Assembly (NCBI RefSeq): GCF_029813835.1
Contig: NZ_JARVKV010000023.1
Location: forward strand, 1-64,000
Source: Streptomyces sp. DH37
GTDB taxonomy: Bacteria > Actinomycetota > Actinomycetes > Streptomycetales > Streptomycetaceae
DNA: 64,000 nucleotides
Direction of reading: 5' to 3'
The notes under the pieces were generated by a model. That model was not told the DNA's origin and searched no databases. It saw only the letters and a list, made by a program, of their open reading frames with translations. The position numbers and the translations under genes were made by a program. The stretch's first letter is position 1; the number at the start of each line of letters is the position of its first letter. Below, in pieces: positions 53,792 to 62,606 of the stretch.

Positions 53792-53824
53792 GAAGGCCGC
53801 CCCGGCACCGCCGGGGCGGCCTTC
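53792..53824 (+). terminator. Perfect 15-bp terminator hairpin
   Basis: GAAGGCCGCCCCGGC pairs with 53810-53824 around ACC. It follows the tandem repeats and ends the ohr transcript before the arabinan operon promoter. Confidence 0.85.
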
Positions 53825-53898
53825 GCGTCCGCCCGGCGGACGCCGTCCCCGCGCGTTCCGCCCGGCCCCGTCCGCCGCGGCTGTTTCTGCGCAAAGCA

Positions 53899-53927
53899 TT
53901 GACGCGGACGGTGTTCGATCCTACTTT
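53899..53927 (+). promoter_or_regulatory. Promoter of the arabinan operon
   Basis: TTGACG (53899-53904), 17-bp spacer, TACTTT (53922-53927). Same spacing and -10 as the xylan operon promoter. Confidence 0.75.
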
Positions 53928-53950
53928 CCCGTTCGGAGATCCGATCAGTA

Positions 53951-53964
53951 TTCGATATTTCGAA
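53951..53964. promoter_or_regulatory. TTCGATATTTCGAA operator candidate
   Basis: Arms TTCGA/TCGAA around a 4-nt core, about 20 bp after the expected transcription start and 16 bp before the first start codon. AT-rich in a GC-rich context, so probably a repressor site. Confidence 0.5.
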
Positions 53965-53980
53965 CATGAGGGTGGATCGT

Positions 53981-55336
53981 ATGCGTCGAACCTCCGCGTC
54001 GGAACGCGCCCCCAGCCGCCGGCGGGTGCTCGGCGGCATGGCCGCCCTGGCCGGTCTGACGGCCGCCGGGGCCGCGGGCGCCGCGGGATGCGCCGCCCCC
54101 GCCGCCGTGGGCGCGGGCCGCACCCGGCTGCGCTTCTGGCACCTCTTCGGCGGCGGCGACGGGGTCAACATGCAGACGATGCTGGACGCCTACCGCGCGG
54201 CACACCCGGAGATCGCCCTCCAGGCCTCCACGCTCCAGTGGGGCGCCCCGTACTACACCAAGCTCGGCATGGCGGGCGCCGGCGGACGGGCCCCCGAGGT
54301 GGCCGCCCTGCACCTGGCGAGGCTGCCCGGCTTCGGGCCCGGCAGGCTGCTCGACCCCTTCGACCTCGACCTGCTGGCCGAACACGGCGTCACCGCCGGG
54401 GACTTCCCCGCCGACCTGTGGCGGCGCGGTCGGATCGGCGGAGCGCAGTACGCCGTCCCGCTCGACACCCACCCGATGGTCCTCTACTACAACACCGACA
54501 TCTGCCGGAGGGCCGGACTGCTCGGCAGGGACGGAAAGCTGCGGCCGGTCCGCGGGACCGAGGAGTTCGCCGCCGCGCTGCGCGCCGCCGGAAAGGTCAC
54601 CGGCAAGCCCGGGCTGGCCGTCGAGACCCTCGGCGCCGGAACCATCGGACCCTGGCGGGTGTTCTCCACCTTCTACTCCCAGACCGGCGGCACCCTGCTG
54701 GACGAGACCGCCACCCGCATCACCATCGACGACGGCAAGGCGCTGAAGGTGCTGCGCTTCATGCGGCGGCTCACCGAGGAGGGCCTGGCCCACCGCCGCC
54801 TCGACTACAACGGCACGGTCGGGGTCTTCGGCGGCGGGGAGACCGCGTTCCTCCTCAACGGCGAGTGGGAGGTCAGCACCTTCGCCAACCTGGACCTGCC
54901 GTTCTCCATGACCCGGGTGCCGAACCTGTTCGGCCGCCCCACCGCCCAGGCCGACTCCCACTGCTTCGTCCTCCCGCACCAGCGCGACCGCGGCGGCGCG
55001 GGCAACGAGGCGGCCCACGCCTTCGTCGCCTGGATGCTGAGGAACACCGTCGAGTGGGCCAAGGGCGGCCACGTCCCCGCCTACCTCCCCACCCTGGAGA
55101 AGCCCGGCTACCTCGACCTGGAACCCCAGTCCGAGTACCGGTCGGTGATCGACGACGTCGTCCTGGACCCGCCCGCCTGGTTCGCGGGGTCGGCGTCGGC
55201 GATGTGGATCGAACTCGGCGCGGTCCTCTCCGGGGTGCTCACCGGCTCCCGTACGCCCCAGGAGGCCCTCGACGAGGCCAGGTCCCGGCTCCAGGCCCTG
55301 CTCGACACCCCCAACCCGCTCGGAGGCGACGCATGA
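53981..55336 (+). CDS. Sugar-binding lipoprotein of the arabinan operon
   Basis: A 451-residue family-1 solute-binding protein. The leader has a twin-arginine-like SRRRVLGGM followed by a hydrophobic stretch and a lipobox-like AAGC (Cys37). Mature motifs: LRFWHLFGGGDGVNMQTML, YAVPLDTHPMVLYYNTDI, FLLNGEWEVSTFANL. ATG 53981 is chosen for AGGGTGG upstream; ATG 53966 is in frame. The neighbours are GH43 and GH51, so arabino-oligosaccharides are the probable ligand. Confidence 0.87.
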   Translation: MRRTSASERAPSRRRVLGGMAALAGLTAAGAAGAAGCAAPAAVGAGRTRLRFWHLFGGGDGVNMQTMLDAYRAAHPEIALQASTLQWGAPYYTKLGMAGAGGRAPEVAALHLARLPGFGPGRLLDPFDLDLLAEHGVTAGDFPADLWRRGRIGGAQYAVPLDTHPMVLYYNTDICRRAGLLGRDGKLRPVRGTEEFAAALRAAGKVTGKPGLAVETLGAGTIGPWRVFSTFYSQTGGTLLDETATRITIDDGKALKVLRFMRRLTEEGLAHRRLDYNGTVGVFGGGETAFLLNGEWEVSTFANLDLPFSMTRVPNLFGRPTAQADSHCFVLPHQRDRGGAGNEAAHAFVAWMLRNTVEWAKGGHVPAYLPTLEKPGYLDLEPQSEYRSVIDDVVLDPPAWFAGSASAMWIELGAVLSGVLTGSRTPQEALDEARSRLQALLDTPNPLGGDA

Positions 55337-56292
55337 CCGCGACCGCGCCCACCGCCCCGGCGCCGCCGGCCCGGGCAGCCGTCCGCGCCGGGACCCGGTC
55401 CCCGGCCGTACGCCGCCGCTGGACCGAGCACGGCCTGGTCTTCACCGCGCCCTTCCTGGTCCTGTACGCCCTCTTCCTCGTCTGGCCGGTGCTGCTGGGC
55501 CTGAAGATGAGCCTGGGCGACGACAACATCGCCGGCACCGACAGCCGGTTCGTCGGCCTGGACAACTACGCCGAGGCCCTGCGGGACCCCGAGGTGTGGT
55601 CGTCGCTGTGGCACACGGTGTGGTTCACGCTGCTGTCCACCGTGCCCCTGGTCGTCGCGGGCCTGGTCCTCGCCCTGCTCGCGCACCACCTGCGGGTGGT
55701 CCAGTGGCTGTGGCGGCTGAGCTGGTTCACGCCGTTCCTGCTGCCGTCGGGCGTCGTCGGCCTGCTGTGGCTGTGGATGATCTACCCCTCCGACTTCGGT
55801 CTGGCCGACCTGCTGCTGAAGTCCCTCGGCCTCGACCCGGGCATCGGCTGGCTGACCGACACCCGCTACGCGATGCTCTCGATCGTCCTGACCACCGTGT
55901 GGTGGACGGTCGGCTTCAACTTCCTGCTCTACCTCGCCGCGCTCCAGGCCATCCCGCAGCACCTGTACGAGGCCGCCGAACTGGACGGCGCCGGCGCCTG
56001 GCACCGGCTGAGGCACATCACCCTGCCGATGCTCAGCCGCACCACCGCGGTGGTGGTCGTCCTCCAGCTCCTCGCCTCGCTGAAGATCTTCGACCAGGTC
56101 TACATCATGACCGGCGGCGGGCCGGACGAGAGCACCCGCCCGATCCTGCAGTACGTCTACGACGCGGGGTTCACCGGCTACCGGATCGGCTACGCCTCGG
56201 CCGTCTCCTACGTCTTCTTCGCCCTGATCGTGATCGTCTCGCTGATCCACCTGCGGATGACCCGCCGCTCCCGTGAGGAGGCCGCCAAGTGA
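55333..56292 (+). CDS. Sugar ABC transporter permease (MalF type)
   Basis: A 319-residue CUT1 permease with six membrane segments (first FTAPFLVLYALFLVWPVLLG) and EAA loop YEAAELDGAGAWHRLRHITLPML; motif MTGGGPDEST. Its ATG overlaps the binding-protein TGA by 4 nt and its TGA overlaps the next GTG by 4 nt. No ATPase in the operon; MsiK-type sharing is expected. Confidence 0.9.
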   Translation: MTATAPTAPAPPARAAVRAGTRSPAVRRRWTEHGLVFTAPFLVLYALFLVWPVLLGLKMSLGDDNIAGTDSRFVGLDNYAEALRDPEVWSSLWHTVWFTLLSTVPLVVAGLVLALLAHHLRVVQWLWRLSWFTPFLLPSGVVGLLWLWMIYPSDFGLADLLLKSLGLDPGIGWLTDTRYAMLSIVLTTVWWTVGFNFLLYLAALQAIPQHLYEAAELDGAGAWHRLRHITLPMLSRTTAVVVVLQLLASLKIFDQVYIMTGGGPDESTRPILQYVYDAGFTGYRIGYASAVSYVFFALIVIVSLIHLRMTRRSREEAAK

Positions 56293-57209
56293 GCGCGACC
56301 GTGAAGGCCGTACCGGCCGTGACCCCGGACGCCGCGCCGGACACCGCACCGGCCGCGGGGCCGGGCGCCGGAGCCGGGCGCCGGCCGCGCTGGACCCCGG
56401 GCCGCGTCGGGATGCTCGCCGCCGCGCTCGTCCTGGCGGCGCTGTGGGTGCTGCCGCTCGCCTGGGCGGTGGCCACCTCGCTCAAGCCCGAGAACGAGAC
56501 GACGCGCACCTCGCTGGAGTGGATCGGCTCGCGGATCACCTTCGACGCGTACGAGAAGGTGTGGGCCTCCGGGGACCTGGCGCGGTGGATGGTCAACTCC
56601 GCCTACATCTCGGCCGTGACGACCGCGCTGACCGTCCTGACCTGCGCCATGGCCGCCTACGGCTTCTCGCGCACCGAGTTCCGCGGCCGCAGGGCGCTCT
56701 ACGGGCTCGTCCTGGCCGGGATCATGGTGCCGCCCCAGGTGCTCATCGCCCCGCTGTTCGCCGAGATGGTCTCCCTCGGGCTGGTCGACACCTACTGGGG
56801 GGTGATCCTCCCCCAGGTCGCCGTCCCGGCCATGGTGTTCATCCTGGTGAAGTTCTTCGAGGGGGTGCCCAGGGAACTGGAGGAGGCCGCCTTCGTCGAC
56901 GGCGCGGGACGCTGGCGGGTGTTCTGGACGGTCGTCGTACCGCTGTCGCGGCCGGTCCTGGCGGCCGTCGCCATCTTCACCTTCATCCAGACCTGGAACA
57001 ACTTCCTGTGGCCGTTCCTGGTGACCACCGACCCGAACGCGATGACGCTCCCGGTCGGCCTGGTCAACGTCCAGTCCACCTACGGCGCCCGCTACGCCCA
57101 GGTGATGGCTTCGCTGGTGATCGCCGGGCTGCCGCTGCTGCTGGTCTTCGCCTTCTTCCAGCGGCAGATCGTCCGCGGTGTCGCCCACACCGGGCTGGCG
57201 GGGCAGTGA
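56289..57209 (+). CDS. Sugar ABC transporter permease (MalG type)
   Basis: A 306-residue CUT1 permease. A Pro/Ala-rich cytosolic tail (1-37) leads to six membrane segments and EAA loop EEAAFVDGAGRWRVFWTVVVPLS, then FIQTWNNFLWPFLVTTD. GTG 56289 overlaps the previous stop. It pairs with the MalF-type partner for arabino-oligosaccharide uptake. Confidence 0.9.
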   Translation: MSATVKAVPAVTPDAAPDTAPAAGPGAGAGRRPRWTPGRVGMLAAALVLAALWVLPLAWAVATSLKPENETTRTSLEWIGSRITFDAYEKVWASGDLARWMVNSAYISAVTTALTVLTCAMAAYGFSRTEFRGRRALYGLVLAGIMVPPQVLIAPLFAEMVSLGLVDTYWGVILPQVAVPAMVFILVKFFEGVPRELEEAAFVDGAGRWRVFWTVVVPLSRPVLAAVAIFTFIQTWNNFLWPFLVTTDPNAMTLPVGLVNVQSTYGARYAQVMASLVIAGLPLLLVFAFFQRQIVRGVAHTGLAGQ

Positions 57210-57476
57210 CGGCGCGCCGGCCCCGGGTCCGCGCGGCGGATCCGGGCCCCCCGGGGGCACGGACGCCACCGGCGGCGCCGCGGCGACCGCACCGAACACG
57301 GCGGCGTGTTCCACCCCGAGCACGGGGGCTCCCTCCCGCGGGCCGCCGAGGAGGTCCCGGGAGAACCCCGCGACCGGCGGCGAACCCGAGCACGGGTGGG
57401 ACGGCCGTCGGTCCCCCTGGCAGCAGACACGCGAGGAGGTTCCGAAAGTCATGAGTCCGGGCCGGTTACCGAAAGA

Positions 57477-57486
57477 CCTTCGAAGG
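57477..57486. promoter_or_regulatory. CCTTCGAAGG palindrome over the GH43 RBS
   Basis: A perfect 10-bp even palindrome sharing the TTCGAA core found near the arabinan operon promoter and containing the ribosome-binding GAAGGAG. Upstream lie two CCGAAAG half-sites (near 57442 and 57470). Possible operator. Confidence 0.35.
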
Positions 57487-57492
57487 AGTCCC

Positions 57493-58491
57493 ATGGACAG
57501 TCGTTCGTACCGCCGCACCCCCGTCCGCCGACGCGCGACGGTGCTGGCCGCGGTCCTGCTGGGCATGCTCGTGGCCCTCGTCCCCGGCAGCGCCTCCGCC
57601 TACCCGGGCCCCGGCCGGGTGACCGGCGACGTCTCCGTCCACGACCCGTCGATGGTCCGCCTCGACGACGGGCGCTACATCCTCTACTCCACCCACAACG
57701 GGCCCCAGGCCCGGATCTCCACCGACCGGGTCCACTTCACCCACGCCGGGGCGGCCTTCCCCAACCCGCCCTCCTGGTGGACCCAGTACTCGCCCGAGCG
57801 CAGCCCCTGGGCCCCGGACGTCTCCAAGCACAACGGCCGGTACTGGCTGTACTACTCCCTCTCCACCTTCGGCTCCAACCACTCCGCCATCGGCCTGGCC
57901 ACCAGCCCCAGCGGGCTGCCCGGCACCTGGACCGACCACGGCCGGGTGTACTCCACCACCTCCGGCTCGAACCACAACGCCATCGACCCCAACCTGTTCG
58001 TGGACAGCGACGGGACGTGGTGGATGACCTTCGGGTCCTGGTGGTCGGGGATCAAGATGATCCGGCTCGACCCGTCCACCGGCAAGCAGCACTCCGGCGA
58101 CCGCACCCTGTACTCCCTCGCCGCCCGCAACCCCACCAGCAACGGCATCGAGGGACCGACCCTGGTCAAGCGCGGCGGTCACTACTACCTGTTCGCGTCC
58201 TTCGACAAGTGCTGCGCCGGCACCGACAGCACCTACAGCATCCGCGTCGGCCGCTCCACCAGCCCCACCGGGCCGTTCCGCGACCGCGGCGGAGCGGACA
58301 TGCGCAACAACGGCGGCACGGTCGTCCTGGAGACCCACGGCCGGGTCGTCGGCCCCGGCGGCCAGTCCGTCCTCGCCGACGTCGACGGGGACCTGCTCGT
58401 CTACCACTACTACGACCGCGACAACAACGGCTCGCCCACCCTCGGCGTCAACCTGCTGGACTGGAGCGGCGGCTGGCCGGTGGCCTACTGA
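57493..58491 (+). CDS. Secreted GH43 endo-1,5-alpha-L-arabinanase
   Basis: A 332-residue secreted arabinanase. Signal peptide to about residue 36 (SASA/YP). GH43 five-bladed propeller with catalytic base Asp51 (VHDPSMV), pKa-modulating Asp165 (NAIDPNL) and acid Glu220 (GIEGPTLV). Further marks are SPWAPDV and the metal-side His in LVYHYYDRD. ATG 57493 follows GAAGGAG. It cuts the arabinan backbone outside the cell, and the products feed the transporter just upstream. Confidence 0.92.
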   Translation: MDSRSYRRTPVRRRATVLAAVLLGMLVALVPGSASAYPGPGRVTGDVSVHDPSMVRLDDGRYILYSTHNGPQARISTDRVHFTHAGAAFPNPPSWWTQYSPERSPWAPDVSKHNGRYWLYYSLSTFGSNHSAIGLATSPSGLPGTWTDHGRVYSTTSGSNHNAIDPNLFVDSDGTWWMTFGSWWSGIKMIRLDPSTGKQHSGDRTLYSLAARNPTSNGIEGPTLVKRGGHYYLFASFDKCCAGTDSTYSIRVGRSTSPTGPFRDRGGADMRNNGGTVVLETHGRVVGPGGQSVLADVDGDLLVYHYYDRDNNGSPTLGVNLLDWSGGWPVAY

Positions 58492-58517
58492 GCCGTCTTC
58501 CTGAAACCTTTCACCCC

Positions 58518-58541
58518 GGCGGGGCCCCTCGGGGCCCCGCC
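58518..58541 (+). terminator. Hairpin between GH43 and GH51 genes
   Basis: GGCGGGGCCC and GGGCCCCGCC form a 10-bp stem with loop CTCG. It may end or attenuate the operon before the GH51 gene, 51 nt upstream of that start. Confidence 0.65.
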
Positions 58542-58592
58542 TCCCGGTCATCCCGGACACCCATCCCGGACAGTCCCCGACGGAAGGAATCC

Positions 58593-60107
58593 ATGAGCAC
58601 CGCCAAGCCCGCCCCCGCCCGGTTCACCCTCGACCCCGCCTTCACCGTCGGCGAGGTCGACCCCCGGCTGTTCGGCTCCTTCGTGGAGCACCTCGGCCGC
58701 TGCGTCTACACGGGCGTCTTCGAACCCGGGCACCCCTCCGCCGACGACCGGGGGCTCCGCACCGACGTCCTGGAACTGGTCCGCGAACTGGGCGTCACCG
58801 CCATCCGCTACCCCGGCGGGAACTTCGTCTCCGGCTACCGCTGGGAGGACAGCGTCGGCCCGGCCGAGCAGCGCCCCCGCCGCCTCGACGCCGCCTGGCG
58901 GTCGGTGGAGTCCAACCGCTTCGGCCTGGCCGAGTACGTCGACCTCGTCCGCAAGGTCGGCGGCGAGCCCATGATGGCCGTCAACCTCGGCACCCGCGGC
59001 GTCCAGGAGGCCCGGGAACTGCTGGAGTACGCCAACCACCCCGGCGGCACCGCCCTGTCCGACCTGCGCGCCGCCCACGGTGACAAGGAGCCCTACGGCA
59101 TCCGGCTGTGGTGCCTGGGCAACGAGATGGACGGGCCCTGGCAGACCGGCCACAAGACCGCCGCCGAGTACGGCCGGCTGGCCGCCGAGACCGCCCGCGC
59201 CATGCGCCAGCTCGACGACTCCCTCGAACTGGTCGCCTGCGGCAGCTCCGGGCAGTCGATGGAGACCTTCGCCGCCTGGGAGGCCACCGTCCTGGCCGAG
59301 ACCTACGACGTCGTGGACCACATCTCCCTGCACGCCTACTACGAGGAGGAGGACGGCGACCGCGACTCCTTCCTGGCCTCGGCCGTGGACATGGAGTCCT
59401 TCATCGAGAACGTCGTCGCCACCTGCGACCACGTCGGGGCCCGGCTGAAGTCCTCCAAGCGCATCAACCTCTCCTTCGACGAGTGGAACGTCTGGTACCA
59501 GCGGCGCTTCCAGGCCCAGCCCCTGCCCGACTGGGAGGAGGCCCCCCGGCTGCTGGAGGACAACTACTCCGTCACCGACGCCGTCGTCTTCGGCTCCCTG
59601 CTCATCGCCCTGCTGCGCCACGCCGACCGGGTGACCGTCGCCTGCCTGGCCCAGCTCGTCAACGTCATCGCCCCGATCATGACCGAGCCCGGCGGCCCGG
59701 CCTGGCGGCAGACCACCTTCTTCCCCTTCGCCCAGGCCTCCCGGTACGGCCGCGGGCGGGTGCTGGACGTACGGGTGCAGGCGCCGACGTACACCACCGC
59801 GAAGTACGGCGAGGTGCCGCTGCTGCACGCCACCGCCGTACGGGACGAGACCACCGGCGCCGTCACCGTCTTCGCCGTCAACCGGTCCCGGCACGGCGCC
59901 CTGCCGCTGGAGGCGGCCCTGCACGGGCTGGACCTGGAGCGGGTCGCCGAGCACAGCGTGCTGGCCGACGCCGACCCCGAGGCCCGCAACACCCTCGCCG
60001 ACCCCGAGAGGGTCGTCCCCCACCGGGGCGAGGGCACCGAGCTGGCCGGCGGGGTGCTGCGCGCGACCCTGGAGCCGATGTCGTGGAACGTGATCCGGCT
60101 GGTGTGA
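58593..60107 (+). CDS. GH51 alpha-L-arabinofuranosidase, cytoplasmic
   Basis: A 504-residue GH51 enzyme without signal peptide. Acid/base Glu178 in WCLGNEMDGPWQ and nucleophile Glu297 in FDEWNVWYQ; IRYPGGNFVSGYRWEDSVGP and HISLHAYYE are further family marks. The C-terminal beta-domain ends VLRATLEPMSWNVIRLV. It releases arabinose from imported arabino-oligosaccharides, completing the GH43/transporter pathway. ATG 58593 follows GGAAGGAA. Confidence 0.94.
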   Translation: MSTAKPAPARFTLDPAFTVGEVDPRLFGSFVEHLGRCVYTGVFEPGHPSADDRGLRTDVLELVRELGVTAIRYPGGNFVSGYRWEDSVGPAEQRPRRLDAAWRSVESNRFGLAEYVDLVRKVGGEPMMAVNLGTRGVQEARELLEYANHPGGTALSDLRAAHGDKEPYGIRLWCLGNEMDGPWQTGHKTAAEYGRLAAETARAMRQLDDSLELVACGSSGQSMETFAAWEATVLAETYDVVDHISLHAYYEEEDGDRDSFLASAVDMESFIENVVATCDHVGARLKSSKRINLSFDEWNVWYQRRFQAQPLPDWEEAPRLLEDNYSVTDAVVFGSLLIALLRHADRVTVACLAQLVNVIAPIMTEPGGPAWRQTTFFPFAQASRYGRGRVLDVRVQAPTYTTAKYGEVPLLHATAVRDETTGAVTVFAVNRSRHGALPLEAALHGLDLERVAEHSVLADADPEARNTLADPERVVPHRGEGTELAGGVLRATLEPMSWNVIRLV

Positions 60108-60134
60108 GCCCCTGAGGGGCGCCGCGGGAAGCAC

Positions 60135-60173
60135 CGCGGCGGGGGCGGCCCCCGTGGGACCGCCCCCGCCGCG
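60135..60173. terminator. 14-bp hairpin, bidirectional terminator
   Basis: 60135-60148 pairs with 60160-60173 around an 11-nt loop, between the convergent GH51 and epimerase genes. Confidence 0.75.
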
Positions 60174-60189
60174 CGCGTACCGCCCCCGC

Positions 60190-61359
60190 CTACTCCGCGG
60201 AGAAGGAGTGCACGGTGGTGGACCGGTAGGTGCGGCCCGGGCGCAGCACGGTGGTCGGGAACGACGGCTGGTTGGGGGAGTCGGGGAAGTGCTGGGTCTC
60301 CAGGCAGAACCCGTCGCCCTGCCGGTAGACCCGCCCCGAGGTGCCCTCCAGGGTGCCGTCGAGGAAGTTGCCGCTGTAGAACTGCACGCCCGGCTCGGTG
60401 GTGGCGATCCGCATCACCCGGCCCGAGACCGGCTCGGAGACGGTGGCGAAGTGCTCGGGCCCGGCCGTGATGCCCTTGTCCAGCACCAGGTTGTGGTCGT
60501 ACCCCTGCCCGTGCAGGATCTGCCGGTGCGCCCGGCGGATGTCCGTCCCGATCGGCTTGGCCCGGCGGAAGTCGAACGGCGTGCCCGCGACCCGCTCCAG
60601 CTCCCCGGTGGGGATCAGCGTCTCGCCGACCGGCGTGTACCGGGAGGCGGCGATCTCCAGCTCGTGGTCCAGGACGCTGCCGCTGCCCTCGCCGGCGAGG
60701 TTGAAGTACGTGTGGTTGGTGAGGTTGACGACGGTGGGACGGTCGGTGGTGGCCTCGTAGTCGATCCGGAAGTCACCGCGCCGGTCCAGCGCGTACTCCA
60801 CCCGGACCACCAGCGTCCCGGGGAAGCCCATCTCGCCGTCCTCGCTGGTCCGCGTCAGCACCAGCCCGGTCTCGCCGCGCCGGGTGAACGGCTCCACCGC
60901 CCACATCCGCTTGTCGAAGCCCCGGTCGCCGCCGTGCAGGGTGTTGCCGCCGTCGTTGCGCGGCAGCTCGTACGTCCTGCCGTCGAGGGTGAAGCGGCCC
61001 TGCGCGATGCGGTTGCCGTAGCGGCCGATCAGCGCGCCGAAGTAGGGCGAGCGCGCCTCGTAGGAGGCCGGGTCGGAGAAGCCGAGCGAGATGTTGGCGA
61101 GCCGGCCGTGCCGGTCGGGCACCTCCAGCGACTGCACGATGCCCCCGTAGGACAGCACCCGCAACCGGGTCCCGCCGTTGGCCAGCGTCCAGACGTCCAC
61201 CGCCGTGCCGTCCGCCAGCTCGCCGAAACGGGCGCGGCGCGGCGCGGACGGGCCGCCGTGCCCGGCGTGCGCGGACCCCGCGCCCGGTCCCACGGCCGCC
61301 GCCGCTGCCAGCCCGGCCGTCGCGGCCGCGCCGATCACACTGCGTCTGCTGGTGCTCAC
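60190..61359 (-). CDS. Secreted aldose 1-epimerase
   Basis: A 389-residue mutarotase with an N-terminal twin-arginine-type signal (TSRRSVIGAAATAG) and likely cleavage near SAHA/G. Family marks: GALIGRYGNRIAQGRF, NTLHGGDRGFDKRMW, NLTNHTYFNLAGEG and the C-terminal Glu in CLETQHFPDSPN. It converts alpha and beta anomers of free sugars outside the cell. The start GTG 61359 overlaps the permease stop, so it is coupled to monosaccharide uptake. Confidence 0.9.
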   Translation of the reverse strand: MSTSRRSVIGAAATAGLAAAAAVGPGAGSAHAGHGGPSAPRRARFGELADGTAVDVWTLANGGTRLRVLSYGGIVQSLEVPDRHGRLANISLGFSDPASYEARSPYFGALIGRYGNRIAQGRFTLDGRTYELPRNDGGNTLHGGDRGFDKRMWAVEPFTRRGETGLVLTRTSEDGEMGFPGTLVVRVEYALDRRGDFRIDYEATTDRPTVVNLTNHTYFNLAGEGSGSVLDHELEIAASRYTPVGETLIPTGELERVAGTPFDFRRAKPIGTDIRRAHRQILHGQGYDHNLVLDKGITAGPEHFATVSEPVSGRVMRIATTEPGVQFYSGNFLDGTLEGTSGRVYRQGDGFCLETQHFPDSPNQPSFPTTVLRPGRTYRSTTVHSFSAE

Positions 61360-62606
61360 GAGCCCACCTTCCTCTTGTTCCAGACGTCGAATCCCACCGC
61401 GGCCAGCAGGACCAGGCCCTTGATGACCTGCTGGTAGTCGGTGCCGATGCCCACCAGGGACATGCCGTTGTTGAGCACGCCGAGCACCAGGCCGCCGATG
61501 ACGGCACCGAGCACGGTACCCACACCGCCGCTCATCGAGGCTCCGCCGATGAACGCCGCGGCGATCGCCTCCAGCTCGAAGTTGATGCCCGCCTGCGGGG
61601 TGCCCGCGTTGAGCCGGGCGGCGTACACGCAGCCCGCCAGCGCCGCCAGCACGCCCATGTTGACGAAGACCAGGAACGTGACGCGCCGGTCCTTCACGCC
61701 CGACAGCTTGGCCGCGGCCCGGTTGCCGCCGAGGGCGTACACGTGCCGGCCGACGACGGCGTTGCGCATCACGAAACCCAGCCCGATCAGGATGCCGCAC
61801 ATGACCAGCAGCACCACCGGGACGCCCCGGTAGCTGGCCAGCGTCAGGGTGAACGCCAGCACCGCCGCCACGATCGCCACGCACTTGAGGACGAACAGGT
61901 TCAGCGGCAGCACCTCCAGCTCGTACGCCTGCTGCCGCCGCCGGTCGCGCCACTCCTGGAGCAGGACGAACGCCACCACGACCACGCCGATCAGCACGGT
62001 CAGGTCGTGGTAGTTCGCCAGCGGGCCCCCCTCGGGCAGGAAGCCCTGGCTGAGGTCCTGGAAGCCGCGGGGGAAGGGCGCCAGGGACTGGCCCTCCAGC
62101 AGGATCTGGGTGCCGCCGCGGAACAGCAGCATCCCCGCCAGCGTCACGATGAACGACGGGATGCCCACATAGGCGATCCAGAAGCCCTGCCAGGCGCCGG
62201 CCACCGCGCCGATCAGCAGCGAGCAGGCCAGCGCCAGCGGCCAGGACATGTCGTGGTGGACCATCAGCACGGCCGCCGCGGCCCCGACGAAGGCGGCCAG
62301 CGAGCCGACGGACAGGTCGATGTGGCCCGCGATGATGACGATCATCATGCCCATGGCCAGGATCAGGATGTAGCTGTTCTGCTGGACGATGTTGGACACG
62401 TTGACGGGCTTGAGCAGGTTGCCGTCGGTCCAGATCTGGAACAGCACGACGATCAGCGCCAGCGCGACGAGCATCCCGTACTGCCGCATGTTCGCGCGCA
62501 CGGTGCGCACCAGCAGCGCCCCGGCGCCACCGCCCCGGGCCTCCTTCGCCGGCCCGCCCGGGGAGCCCTTCGGGGCCTTCGGCGCAGCGGTCTCTTCGGT
62601 CCTCAT
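61356..62606 (-). CDS. Monosaccharide ABC transporter permease (XylH/MmsB type)
   Basis: A 416-residue CUT2-family permease, about 10 membrane segments. Marks: [55 protein letters not shown], and [31 protein letters not shown]. The length (over 400) fits the xylose/multiple-monosaccharide subtype. ATG 62606 overlaps the ATPase TGA by 4 nt. Confidence 0.9.
   Translation of the reverse strand: MRTEETAAPKAPKGSPGGPAKEARGGGAGALLVRTVRANMRQYGMLVALALIVVLFQIWTDGNLLKPVNVSNIVQQNSYILILAMGMMIVIIAGHIDLSVGSLAAFVGAAAAVLMVHHDMSWPLALACSLLIGAVAGAWQGFWIAYVGIPSFIVTLAGMLLFRGGTQILLEGQSLAPFPRGFQDLSQGFLPEGGPLANYHDLTVLIGVVVVAFVLLQEWRDRRRQQAYELEVLPLNLFVLKCVAIVAAVLAFTLTLASYRGVPVVLLVMCGILIGLGFVMRNAVVGRHVYALGGNRAAAKLSGVKDRRVTFLVFVNMGVLAALAGCVYAARLNAGTPQAGINFELEAIAAAFIGGASMSGGVGTVLGAVIGGLVLGVLNNGMSLVGIGTDYQQVIKGLVLLAAVGFDVWNKRKVGS

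Noticed and set aside
53629..55332. A frame running from ohr through the tandem repeat into the permease gene
   Set aside because: The frame is open only by composition and by the 12-nt period of the repeat; terminator and promoter lie inside it. The permease starts at 55333 with a stop-start overlap.
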